From NCBI RefSeq assembly GCF_025965415.1, contig NZ_JAOPWY010000119.1, positions 1 to 58,859 of the forward strand: a DNA stretch of 58,859 nt, given 5' to 3'. Shown piece after piece: positions 16,245 through 24,571 of this stretch. How positions within the stretch are numbered: position 1 is the first letter of the stretch; each line of letters opens with the position of its first letter. Origin of the DNA: Nocardioides sp. (GTDB taxonomy: Bacteria; Actinomycetota; Actinomycetes; Propionibacteriales; Nocardioidaceae). A program made the translations under genes and the position numbers. The notes beneath the pieces are model-generated. The model was not told the DNA's origin and made no database searches. It worked only from the letters and a program-made list of their open reading frames with translations.

Positions 16245-18601
16245 GCCGTGTCCTGCGGGGCGCCTGGAGTCGTCGGGGTGCCCTGACGACGCTGGTGCTG
16301 ATGACCGTCGTCGTCGTCGGCGGCGCCGTGACCGTGCTCCAGTTCGCCGAGGCCGCCGACACGTCGCGCTGGCTGACCGCACCGCTGCTGCTGCTGGGGG
16401 GCGTGGCCGTGCCCAGCATCGGCGCCGAGCTGGCCGTGGCCCGTCGCGAGGAGATCGGCCTCGCCCGTCTGCGCGGCATCCACGGCCTGCGGCTGTGGCG
16501 CTTCCTGCTGGTCGAGCCGCTCCTCGCGATCGTCCTGGGCACCGTGGTCGGGCTGGCCGTCGGAGCCGCCGGCACCGTGCTGGCCACCCGGGCCTGGCTG
16601 GGTGGTGCCGCCCCCGCCCTCGAGCGGCCGGCCCTCCTCGCCGCGGCAGCCATCGCCGGTGCGGCGCTGCTGATCGTCGGGCTGTCCGCCGCGGCCGCCC
16701 TCCGCGAGCCGCTCGCCGTCCAGGTGTCCACGCGCCGCCGTCCGCGCCGGGCGACGACGCTCGCCGTGTTCCTGAGCGTCCTGGTGTTCGTCGGTGCCGG
16801 CGTCGCCGCCTACCGCAGCCGCGACGCCGACGGCGAGCCTGACCTGGTCGTCCTGCTCGGGCCCGCGCTCGTGGGTCTCGCGCTGGGCCAGGCGGCGATC
16901 TGGGTCATCCGGATCGCGGCCCGCGGCCTCACCCCGGTCACCGAGAAGCGCGGCATGGGCGCCTTCCTGGCCGCGCGCCGCCTCGCTCGAGCCGACGACC
17001 TGGTCACCCCCATCCGCCTCGTCGTCGCCGCCGCGGTCGTCGGCGCCCTCGCCCTGAGCGGCGCCGTCAGCGTCAGCGGATGGACCCGCGAGCAGGCAGC
17101 GGTCGAGGTCCCTGGTGCGCGCACCGTCGACGCCACCGACCTCGGTGCAGTGGGTGCCGTCGACCTGACCGAGGAGGTGGACCCCCAGGGGGAGCACCTC
17201 ATCGCCACCGCCATCGTGCGCAACGAGTCGCGCCTGCCCGAGCGCCGGGCGTACGTCGACGCCGACCGCTGGGACGCGGTGGTCGGCAGCTTCTACGACG
17301 ACACGCCGGCGCGCGCGGCCTCCGACGCGATCGACCGGCTGCGCAGCGACATCGCACCCTTCCAGGCGGCCGGCGACAGGCTCACCGTCACGGTCTCAGG
17401 ACTGGAGGTGCCGCCAGCGCGCACCTTCCGCGGCCCCGACGGTGAGGACGTCGAGGTCGGGGGCGGCCGGGTCGAGCTGACCCTCGGCTTCGTGACCACG
17501 ACCAACGCCTCGGGCGCGGTCACGCTGCGGACGCCGATCCCGCAGGACGGCTCCCCGGTCACCCGCTCGGTCCGGGTGCGGGCGTGTGCCGAAGGCTGCA
17601 CGATCACCGGCCTCGACGTGGGCCGCGACAGCCGCGGCGTCATCGACGGCAGTGACTTCGTGGTGCTCTTCGACAGCCTCGCGCTGGGCGACACCGACCT
17701 GCTCCAGCGGCCCTGGGTGCCCGACCCCGTCTCGGTCGAGTCGGCGCTCAACAGCAACTTCTTCCGCAACTACCGCCCGCCCAACGCCCTCGTGGTCAAC
17801 CGCCCGGACGGCCTGCAGGTCGCGATGCTCCCGTCGGTCGCCCTGGCCCTCGAGCTCGAGGACGGCGGACCCCGCGTGCCGGTGCTCGTCGCCGACGAGG
17901 AGGAGCCGCTGGCCCTCGACCTGGGCGGTGACGACCTGCCGACCGACGTCATCGGCGTGGCCCGCACGATGCCGCTGGTCGGCAGCGTCGGCCTGCTCTC
18001 CGACATCCGCACCTCCGCGGCCGGGTCCGGGCCGACGGTGCCCTCGGCCGAGGTGCAGATCGTCGCGGCCGACGGCACCCCCCAGGCGATGCTCGACGAG
18101 GTCGCCACCGCCACCGGCGCGACGTGGCGCACCCTCGCCACGGTGCGGGAGTCCCTCGGTGAGCGCCACGGCGGTGCCCAGTCCGTGGCGTACGCCCTCA
18201 CTGCGCTGGCCTGCGCCCTCGTCGCGCTGCTCGCGCTGGGCGCCGGCGTGGCCAGGCACCTGCGCGACTACCGCCGCGACGTCGCGTCGCTGCGTGCCCT
18301 CGGCGTCTCCCTCGGCACCGCCCGCCGGGCCGGTCGCGCCGAGCTGGTCAGCCTCACCGTGCTCGTGCTCGGCATCGTCGTGGCCGGCGGCTGGCTGGCG
18401 GTCACCCTGCTCCTCGACGGCCTGCCGCTCCTCACCCTCCCCGTCGCGGGGCTGCCGCTCGACACCGCGCCGCACGCCTGGCCGCTGGCGATCCCGGCGG
18501 TCCTCGCCGCGGTCGCGGTCGTGGTGGTCGGCGGGCGGGCCCGCGCCGTGCGCGCGTCCACGACCCGTCCGAGCTCGCTGCGTGAGGAGGAGGGGCGATG
18601 A
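16241..18601 (+). CDS. FtsX-like ABC transporter permease
   Basis: A 786-residue membrane protein from TTG; the start is set by AGAGGGCGGG upstream and by the first in-frame start. About seven membrane helices lie in residues 12-285 (for example TLVLMTVVVVGGAVTVL and LVVAAAVVGALALSGAV). A large extracytoplasmic domain follows at about 285-635, with a disulfide-capable pair (RACAEGC). Three final helices lie in the last 160 residues, with an FtsX-type loop RRDVASLRALGVSLGTARRAGRAELV that contacts the ATPase. It probably exports a surface-active compound. The stop overlaps the ATG of the following micro-ORF. Confidence 0.9.
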   Translation: MSRVLRGAWSRRGALTTLVLMTVVVVGGAVTVLQFAEAADTSRWLTAPLLLLGGVAVPSIGAELAVARREEIGLARLRGIHGLRLWRFLLVEPLLAIVLGTVVGLAVGAAGTVLATRAWLGGAAPALERPALLAAAAIAGAALLIVGLSAAAALREPLAVQVSTRRRPRRATTLAVFLSVLVFVGAGVAAYRSRDADGEPDLVVLLGPALVGLALGQAAIWVIRIAARGLTPVTEKRGMGAFLAARRLARADDLVTPIRLVVAAAVVGALALSGAVSVSGWTREQAAVEVPGARTVDATDLGAVGAVDLTEEVDPQGEHLIATAIVRNESRLPERRAYVDADRWDAVVGSFYDDTPARAASDAIDRLRSDIAPFQAAGDRLTVTVSGLEVPPARTFRGPDGEDVEVGGGRVELTLGFVTTTNASGAVTLRTPIPQDGSPVTRSVRVRACAEGCTITGLDVGRDSRGVIDGSDFVVLFDSLALGDTDLLQRPWVPDPVSVESALNSNFFRNYRPPNALVVNRPDGLQVAMLPSVALALELEDGGPRVPVLVADEEEPLALDLGGDDLPTDVIGVARTMPLVGSVGLLSDIRTSAAGSGPTVPSAEVQIVAADGTPQAMLDEVATATGATWRTLATVRESLGERHGGAQSVAYALTALACALVALLALGAGVARHLRDYRRDVASLRALGVSLGTARRAGRAELVSLTVLVLGIVVAGGWLAVTLLLDGLPLLTLPVAGLPLDTAPHAWPLAIPAVLAAVAVVVVGGRARAVRASTTRPSSLREEEGR

Positions 18602-18669
18602 CCGCACCCCACGACCTTCTTCTCCTCCGCTGCGCTCCCCCGAACAACGCCGTAGGGACCCCGAGATGA
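18598..18669 (+). other. 23-codon micro-ORF between the two permeases
   Basis: ATG overlaps the first permease stop as ATGA, and its TGA overlaps the second permease ATG as ATGA. The peptide begins MTAPHDLLLLRCAPP and has no recognisable domain. GAGGAGGGGCG lies upstream of its ATG, a good ribosome site, whereas the second permease has only a weak one. This fits translational coupling through the micro-ORF. Whether the peptide itself matters is unknown. Confidence 0.4.
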
Positions 18670-21600
18670 TCCAGCTCCTCGGCGCCATCGTGCGCGGCCT
18701 GCGCTCCCGCGCGCTGCTGTCGGCGGGGTCGGTGCTGCTTACCGCGCTCGCGATCGGCTCGGCCGTGCTCGGGCCGGTGTTCTCCGAGGCGGTCACCAAC
18801 TCCTACGTCGTGACCCGCCTCCAGGAGACCGCGCCCGGCCTCACCGGCCTGAGCCGGGTCTTCACCCCCGACGACGGGTCGTCCCTCGAGCAGGCCGAGC
18901 GTGACGCGGTCGCCGCCTCGAGCCGGGTCACGAGCGGGCCCTGGCGGGAGCCGGTCACCATCGCGCAGTCCGAGCGCTTCAGCGCCCTGCGCGGGGTCGT
19001 CACCTTCTGGTCGCGCGCCGACGCCTGCGAGACCCTCGAGGTGCAGGGGCGCTGCCCGGAGAGGCAGGGCGAGGTCCTCATGCTCGCCGCCGACCTGGAG
19101 AAGACCGGCGCCGAGATCGGCGAGCCGCTGCCCCTGGCGATCTTCGAGACCCCGGGCGTCGCCGGCCTCGACCTCCCGCGTCCGGCGCTCGACGAGGTCG
19201 TGGTGGTCGGCTCGTACGTCACCCCCGGCCCGGGGGAGGGTTGGCTGATCCCCGGCCGGCTGACCAGCACCAACGAGCAGACGAGCATCCGCGGCGGCTA
19301 CCAGCCGTACGCGCCGGCCCCGTTGATCACCACCGACGACACCGTCTCGGCGATGGGGGCCTGGGACGTCCGCGTGGACACCGAGCTCGACGTGCCCCCC
19401 GACCTGACCCCCGAGCAGCTCGACGAGGCGGCGACCTCGGCGAAGGCGGTCCCGCGCGACACCGAGCTCGAGGTGGAGGGCGGCACGCTCCGCGCCGACG
19501 ACACCAACTCGCTCGCCGACGCGGTCGAGGAGGTGCGCTTCCAGCAGTCGACCGCGCGCAGCTCGATCGCGCCGGCCGTGCTCTCGCTGGTCCTCGTCGC
19601 ACTCGCCCTGCTCATGCGGCTGCTCAACGCGGCCAGCGAGCTCCGCGTGCCCGAGCTCGCTCTGGCCTCGCTGCGCGGCGTGACCGCACGCCGGCTGTGG
19701 GGCCTCGGCCTGGCCGAGCCGTTGGTGGTCCTCCTCATCGCCACCCCCCTCGGCCTGGTGTTCGGGGTCGGACTCTCGGTTGTCCTGGTCCGCAGCTGGC
19801 TGGTGCCGGGACTCCCGCTGCCGCTGCCGTGGGCCAGCTGGGTCGCCGGGGGGCTCGTGCTGGCCGCGGCCTTCGCCGTCGCGTGCGTCGCGGTCGGGCT
19901 GGTGGTCCGCGAGTCGCTCGCCTCCCAGCTCAGCGGCGTACGACGTCCGGTGGCGGCACGCCGCTGGTCGGTCATCGCCCAGCTCACCCTCGTCGCGCTC
20001 GCCGTGGCGACCCTGGCCAGCAAGCTCTCCGCCGGCGGGCCCGGCGAGCCGGACGCGACCGACCTCGTCCTGCCGGTGCTGCTCGCGGTCGTGGCCGGCC
20101 TGGCTGCCACCAGGCTCACCGCAGTCGTGGCGACCTGGTGGGCGGGGCGCTCCCGCGGCCGGTCCCTCAGCGGCTTCGTCTCCTGGCGCGCGATCTCCCG
20201 CCGGCAGGAGGGCACGCTGGTGATCCTGCCGATCACCGCCGCGATCGCGGTGGCCGTCTTCGGCGCCGGGGTCTACGACTCCGCGGCGACGTGGCGCACC
20301 AGCGTGGCCGCGACCGCCTCCCCGGCCGACACCACCTGGTCCACCTCCCTCACAATGTCGGAGGCGGTCGACCTCACCCGCACGGTCGATCCCGAGGGTG
20401 ACTGGATCATGGCCGCCGCCAGCGCCGCCAACCCCGGCGCGAACTTCTCCATCGTCGACAGCAGCCGGCTGGCCCGCATCGCCACGTGGCCCGCGACCTG
20501 GAGCCCGGGCCGCGACGTCGGCCAGGTCGTCGACGACATCGCGCCCGGGGGCGTGGTCCCCACGCTCACCGGCACGCGGCTCTCGCTCACGATCGACAAC
20601 CAGGCCGACATGGACCGCGACCTGTCCGTCGAGGTCCGGTTCGGCAGCCGCAACGGCCTGCCGTTGAAGGCCTATCTCGGTCCCTTCCCCTCGGGCGAGT
20701 CCACGCGGTCGGCACGGGTCCCGTTCTGCCGCGAGGGCTGCCCGCTGGAGGGCATGACCCTGGGTGGCGGGGCCGGCACCAACACCCGGATGTCCGGCTC
20801 GCTGCGACTGGTGAGCGTGGAGATGGACGGCTCCCCGGTCGCCGGCGGCATCGAGGGCGCCGGGTGGACGGCCACCCCGGACCCCGCCGTACGCACCTCC
20901 ATCGTCGACCTGCAGGAGTCCGGCGGCGAGCTCGACATGACCGTCGACACCGGCGACTCGGTCGGCATGGCCCGCATCACCGCGGGTGGCATCACCCGTG
21001 CCCGGCCGGCGCTGGCCGGACCGGGGGTGCAGGACCGGGCGATCACCACGCTCGACGAGGGCTACGGCCTGATCCCGGTCGACCGGGTGGGCGAGATCGA
21101 GGGCATGCCCTTCACCGGTCCGTCCGGCCTGCTGGTCGACTACTCCTCCTTCATCACCGACCGCCCGGTCTACGACAACCTCGTGACCGTCCACGTGCTG
21201 GTGCGCGAGGGTGCCCCCGCGTCCATCACCGAGGCGCTCTCCGAGGCCGGACTCACGATCGGGACGACCCTGGCCCAGGAGCGGCACGTCCTCGACCAGA
21301 GCGCGTACGCCCTCGCGCTGCGGCTGTACGGCGTCGTCGCCGCGCTGGTGCTGCTGATGGCGCTCGCCGGGCTCTTCGTCAGCGCGGCCGTCCAGCTGCC
21401 CGCTCGTCGCCGCGACGCCGCGGCGCTGCGGGTGGTCGGGGTGCCCAAGGCCTCCGTCATGGTGGCCGTGATCCGCGAGCTGGCCGTCGTGCTCGGCAGC
21501 GCGGCGCTGGCCGGCATCCTCGCGGGCTCGCTGGCGCAGTGGGTGGTGCTGCGCACCATCACCCTCGGCTACGCCGACGACCCGACCACCCCGGCCCTGG

Positions 21601-21737
21601 TGGCTGCGATCTCACCCGTGCGGCTCGTGGTGCTTGCGCTGCTCGCGGCGGCGGTCTTCGGGGCCGTCGCGCTGGTCAGCGCCTCGATGACGGTGCGCGG
21701 CGCGCGCGGAGCGACGCTGCGGGAGTCGGCCCGCTGA
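18666..21737 (+). CDS. Large FtsX-like ABC transporter permease
   Basis: A 1,023-residue membrane protein starting at MIQLLGAIVRGLRSRALL. An N-terminal helix (VLLTALAIGSAVLGPVF) is followed by an extracytoplasmic domain to about residue 295, with a Cys pair (DACETLEVQGRCPE). A cluster of helices lies at about 300-550. A second extracytoplasmic domain lies at about 555-875 with CREGCPLEG, and the last helices carry an FtsX-type segment (RRRDAAALRVVGVPKASVMV). The layout of two large external domains suggests MacB-type mechanotransmission. It is the last gene of the operon; its stop lies in a short palindrome shared with the convergent response regulator. Confidence 0.9.
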   Translation: MIQLLGAIVRGLRSRALLSAGSVLLTALAIGSAVLGPVFSEAVTNSYVVTRLQETAPGLTGLSRVFTPDDGSSLEQAERDAVAASSRVTSGPWREPVTIAQSERFSALRGVVTFWSRADACETLEVQGRCPERQGEVLMLAADLEKTGAEIGEPLPLAIFETPGVAGLDLPRPALDEVVVVGSYVTPGPGEGWLIPGRLTSTNEQTSIRGGYQPYAPAPLITTDDTVSAMGAWDVRVDTELDVPPDLTPEQLDEAATSAKAVPRDTELEVEGGTLRADDTNSLADAVEEVRFQQSTARSSIAPAVLSLVLVALALLMRLLNAASELRVPELALASLRGVTARRLWGLGLAEPLVVLLIATPLGLVFGVGLSVVLVRSWLVPGLPLPLPWASWVAGGLVLAAAFAVACVAVGLVVRESLASQLSGVRRPVAARRWSVIAQLTLVALAVATLASKLSAGGPGEPDATDLVLPVLLAVVAGLAATRLTAVVATWWAGRSRGRSLSGFVSWRAISRRQEGTLVILPITAAIAVAVFGAGVYDSAATWRTSVAATASPADTTWSTSLTMSEAVDLTRTVDPEGDWIMAAASAANPGANFSIVDSSRLARIATWPATWSPGRDVGQVVDDIAPGGVVPTLTGTRLSLTIDNQADMDRDLSVEVRFGSRNGLPLKAYLGPFPSGESTRSARVPFCREGCPLEGMTLGGGAGTNTRMSGSLRLVSVEMDGSPVAGGIEGAGWTATPDPAVRTSIVDLQESGGELDMTVDTGDSVGMARITAGGITRARPALAGPGVQDRAITTLDEGYGLIPVDRVGEIEGMPFTGPSGLLVDYSSFITDRPVYDNLVTVHVLVREGAPASITEALSEAGLTIGTTLAQERHVLDQSAYALALRLYGVVAALVLLMALAGLFVSAAVQLPARRRDAAALRVVGVPKASVMVAVIRELAVVLGSAALAGILAGSLAQWVVLRTITLGYADDPTTPALVAAISPVRLVVLALLAAAVFGAVALVSASMTVRGARGATLRESAR

Positions 21738-21750
21738 CCCGTCGGGTCAG
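21734..21750. terminator. Palindrome holding both convergent stop codons
   Basis: CTGACCCG-T-CGGGTCAG is a perfect 8-bp inverted repeat. The permease TGA (21735-21737) and the response-regulator TGA (minus strand, 21749-21747) sit symmetrically in its arms. It is a probable compact bidirectional terminator; the stem is short and no U-tract follows. Confidence 0.45.
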
Positions 21751-22499
21751 TTGCAGCAGGGGTCGAAGCGGAAGCCCACCCCGCGGATGGTGCGGATCCA
21801 CTGGTTGTCCGCGGCGGCACCGCGGAGCTTGCGGCGCAGGTTGGCCAGGTGGACGTCGACGACGTGGGTGCTGTCGGGGACGAACTCGGTGTCCCAGACC
21901 GCGCGCAGCAGGTCCTCGCGGGGCACCACGACGCCGGGGTTGCTGACCAGGTGGGCCAGCAGGTCGAACTCCGTGCGCGTGAGGTCGATCTCCTCGCCCA
22001 GGACCAGGACCTCGCGCGCCTCCGGCTTGAGGGTGAGGTCGCTGCAGCCCAGCGGATCGGTGTCGGCCGGGGGACGCGGACGCTCGGCAACGGGCGCCAG
22101 GGCCGCTTCGACACGGACGGCGTCCTGGTTGCGCGGACGCCGGAAGAGGGCGGCGACGCGCGCCTGGAGCTCGCGCATCGAGAACGGCTTGACCAGGTAG
22201 TCGTCGGCGCCGACCTCGAGGCCGATGAGCCGGTCGACCTCGGCGGTGCGACCGCTGACGACGATGATGTAGCAGTCGCTGACCAGGCGGATCTGGCGGC
22301 ACACCTCGACGCCGTCGATGTCGGGCAGGGTCAGGTCGAGGGTCACCAGGTCGGGCAGCTGCTCGCGGACCACGTCGAGCGCGTCGGAGCCCGTGCGCGC
22401 GATGACCACGTCGAAGCCCGCCTTGTCCAGCAGCCGCGAGATGACGTCGCCGACGTCCTGGTCGTCCTCGACGACCACGGCGGTGCGGTCGTTGGTCAT
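21747..22499 (-). CDS. OmpR/PhoB-type response regulator
   Basis: A 250-residue protein from ATG with GGGGGGA upstream. The receiver domain covers residues about 7-120: acidic pair VVEDDQD, phospho-acceptor in DLVTLDLTLPD, Thr/Ser in IIVVSGR, and Lys in DDYLVKPF. A linker of about 35 residues leads to a winged helix (DLTRTEFDLLAHLVSNPG, HVVDVHLANLRRKL, IRTIRGVGFRF). It is a close paralogue of the next minus-strand gene and shares the SDCYI segment. No sensor kinase lies nearby, so its partner is elsewhere. It ends convergent with the ABC export operon. Confidence 0.93.
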   Translation of the reverse strand: MTNDRTAVVVEDDQDVGDVISRLLDKAGFDVVIARTGSDALDVVREQLPDLVTLDLTLPDIDGVEVCRQIRLVSDCYIIVVSGRTAEVDRLIGLEVGADDYLVKPFSMRELQARVAALFRRPRNQDAVRVEAALAPVAERPRPPADTDPLGCSDLTLKPEAREVLVLGEEIDLTRTEFDLLAHLVSNPGVVVPREDLLRAVWDTEFVPDSTHVVDVHLANLRRKLRGAAADNQWIRTIRGVGFRFDPCCN

Positions 22500-22568
22500 G
22501 CGGTCCCCCCGGAAGGTCAGTGGCTGGTGCGGTCGCGATGCCGATCGGTGCGCCGCGCCGTACGCACA

Positions 22569-22610
22569 CTTCCCAGCCCGTCCCGATGGTATTCGGAAGG
22601 GGCTGGGAAG
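22569..22610 (-). terminator. Hairpin between the two response-regulator genes
   Basis: CTTCCCAGCCC and GGGCTGGGAAG form a perfect 11-bp stem around a loop of 20 bases. It lies 42 bases beyond the stop of the upstream response regulator and 70 bases before the start of the downstream one. It probably ends the first transcript, or acts in the leader of the second. The adjacent GTTCG-N6-CGAAC (22613-22628) is a further inverted repeat that could be a protein site. Confidence 0.45.
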
Positions 22611-22651
22611 GTGTTCGAATCGGCGAACCCGCGCGGCGGCGGCGCCGGCGC

Positions 22652-23491
22652 TCAGAAGTCCAGGCCGCGGGCCCAGTCCTCGGAGTCGATGCGCGCGACC
22701 AGGTAGGGGCCGCCTCCTGCGCGCCGCTCCTGCTGCTGTCCCTCGCGGTCCATCCGGTAGCCGATGCCTCGGATCGTGTGGATCCAGGTGGCGTCGGAGT
22801 GCCGGCGCAGCTTGCCGCGCAGGTTGGCCACGTGCACGTCGACGAGGTGGTGGTCGTGCGTGAGCGCGCTGCTCCAGATGGCGAGGACCATCTCCTCGCG
22901 GGTGCAGACCCGGGAGAGGTGGGTGGCCAGGTATTCGAGCACGTCGTACTCGATGCGGGTCAGGTCGACGATCTCGTGATCGACCTGCACCTCCCGGCGC
23001 GCGGAGTTGATGACCAGGCCGGCGCCGCACGAGATGGTGCTCGGCTCGTCGGCCGGCTGGGACGGGCTCGGCACGAGCGGAGGCTGGGACGCCGCGGGCG
23101 TCTCGTCGGTCGTCGTACCGGCCGAGCGTGGGCGGCGGAACAGCGCCGCCACGCGTGCTCGCAGCTCACGCGGCGAGAACGGCTTGAGCACGAAGTCGTC
23201 GGCGCCGACCTCCAGGCCGATCAGCTTGTCCACCTCGTCGGACCGCGCGGACACGATGACGATGTAGCAGTCGCTGGTCTCCCGGATGCGTCGGCACACC
23301 TCGATGCCGTCCATGTGCGGCAACGTCAGGTCGAGCGTGACCAGGTCGGGTGGATCGGCTGCCGCCACGTCCACCGCTGCTCGTCCGTCGCGCGCCGAGG
23401 TGACTCGGAAACCCGCCCCCTCGAGGGTCTCCACCAGCGCCGAGGAAATGTCCGGATCGTCTTCGACGACCAAAGCGTGTAGATCTTGCAC
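22652..23491 (-). CDS. OmpR/PhoB-type response regulator (paralogue)
   Basis: A 279-residue protein starting at GTG (VQDLHALVVEDDPD), chosen for GGGGG five bases upstream; an in-frame GTG 12 bases earlier (23503) is the alternative. The receiver has VVEDDPD, the acceptor in DLVTLDLTLPHMDG, VSAR, and DDFVLKPF. The winged helix has DLTRIEYDVLEYLATHLS, HLVDVHVANLRGKLRR and IHTIRGIGYRMD. A C-terminal tail of about 40 residues (GQQQERRAGGG...) is not part of the fold. Together with its neighbour it forms a pair of orphan regulators, probably from one duplication. Confidence 0.92.
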   Translation of the reverse strand: MQDLHALVVEDDPDISSALVETLEGAGFRVTSARDGRAAVDVAAADPPDLVTLDLTLPHMDGIEVCRRIRETSDCYIVIVSARSDEVDKLIGLEVGADDFVLKPFSPRELRARVAALFRRPRSAGTTTDETPAASQPPLVPSPSQPADEPSTISCGAGLVINSARREVQVDHEIVDLTRIEYDVLEYLATHLSRVCTREEMVLAIWSSALTHDHHLVDVHVANLRGKLRRHSDATWIHTIRGIGYRMDREGQQQERRAGGGPYLVARIDSEDWARGLDF

Positions 23492-23664
23492 GAGTACCCC
23501 CACAGAAAACCCGAAGCAGGGACCCCACGTCCCCGCATGGCGCCGCCCGATCTGGCGTCGATCGATGGTAATGGCAGCCCACCCCGTCTAGGAATTGATG
23601 TTCCGTCCTGTGGATGAGGTGTCTAGACCACCACAGATGAGCGGAATCTTTTGCAACCCACCCT

Positions 23665-24465
23665 TCAGGGTGCGATTTCCTTGGTCGTTCCCACGTCGAT
23701 CCCACGGTTGACCCAGATGTGGTCGGTCACCATGCCGACCCGCTCGTAGAGGCCGAGGGCCCCGGACGGTGCCCCCGCCGTCCACGACCACGCGCAGGTT
23801 CCACGGCTCGAACCCCGGCCGTGCGGTGGTCGCGGCCTCGAAGTCCTCGAAGTCCTCCCGCTCGCGCACCGACCACTCGAGGAAGGCCTCCTCCAGCACG
23901 TCGTGGGCGGCGCGCACCTCCCCCGGCTCGGCCGCGCGGACGACGTACCCCTCCGGCAGCTTCCGCTCCGGGATCGTCGCGCCGGCGGGCAGCATGAGCA
24001 CCCAGCTGGTCCACCGCACCCGGAAGCCGAGCTGTTCCAGGAGCCGGTCGCCGGGAGAGCCCTGCGGACGGGCATCCCCACCACGGTCGACCCGACGCGG
24101 CGGCCGAGGTCCTGCAGCCAGTGGGCCAGCCAGGTGCCGATCCCGCGGCCGCGGTGGGAGGGCAGGACGGCGGTGTCGGCGCGGTCGGCGCCCATCAGCT
24201 CGGCGTACGCCACCAGGGTGTCGCCGTCGAACACGCCGACCGAGCGGGCTCCGAGGTCGTGGCTCGGCCGGGCCCAGTCGCTGACGATGTCGGACTCCTC
24301 GATGGCGACGACCCCCATGTCCTCGAGCTCCTGCGCCGCCATCAGCTCGAAGACGGCGCGGGCGTCGGTCTTCTGCAGGGGCCGGGTGATGAGGCCCGCG
24401 GGGAGATCGGGGAGGGTGGGCGCCGACAGGTCGCGGCGGGGCTGCTCGGGCACGGCGTCGGGCAT
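23665..24465 (-). pseudogene. Decayed tandem-GNAT acetyltransferase gene
   Basis: The reading starts at ATG (MPDAVPEQPRRDL) and encodes a good N-terminal GNAT domain (LITRPLQKTDARAVFELM, VLPSHRGRGIGTWLAHWLQ). Near 24055-24065 the frame shifts by one base, and homologous sequence continues in another frame (SPGDRLLEQLGFRVRWTSW, then REREDFEDFEAATTARPGFEPWNLRVVVDGG). Near 23770 it returns to the first frame at GALGLYERVGMVTDHIW. Between these parts the acetyl-CoA-binding core of the second domain, about 50 residues, is missing. Two frame changes plus a deletion argue for a true pseudogene rather than one sequencing error. The parent family is the double-GNAT type common in actinobacteria. Confidence 0.75.
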
Positions 24466-24571
24466 GGGGGAAGTGTGCTGCCTCACGTGCGGCGCTGTCG
24501 CGCGCTTGTCCACGTCCCCGTGGCCGGCTGGGGAATGTCCGATTCCCTCGTGAGGCCCTACCGTTGTTCGG

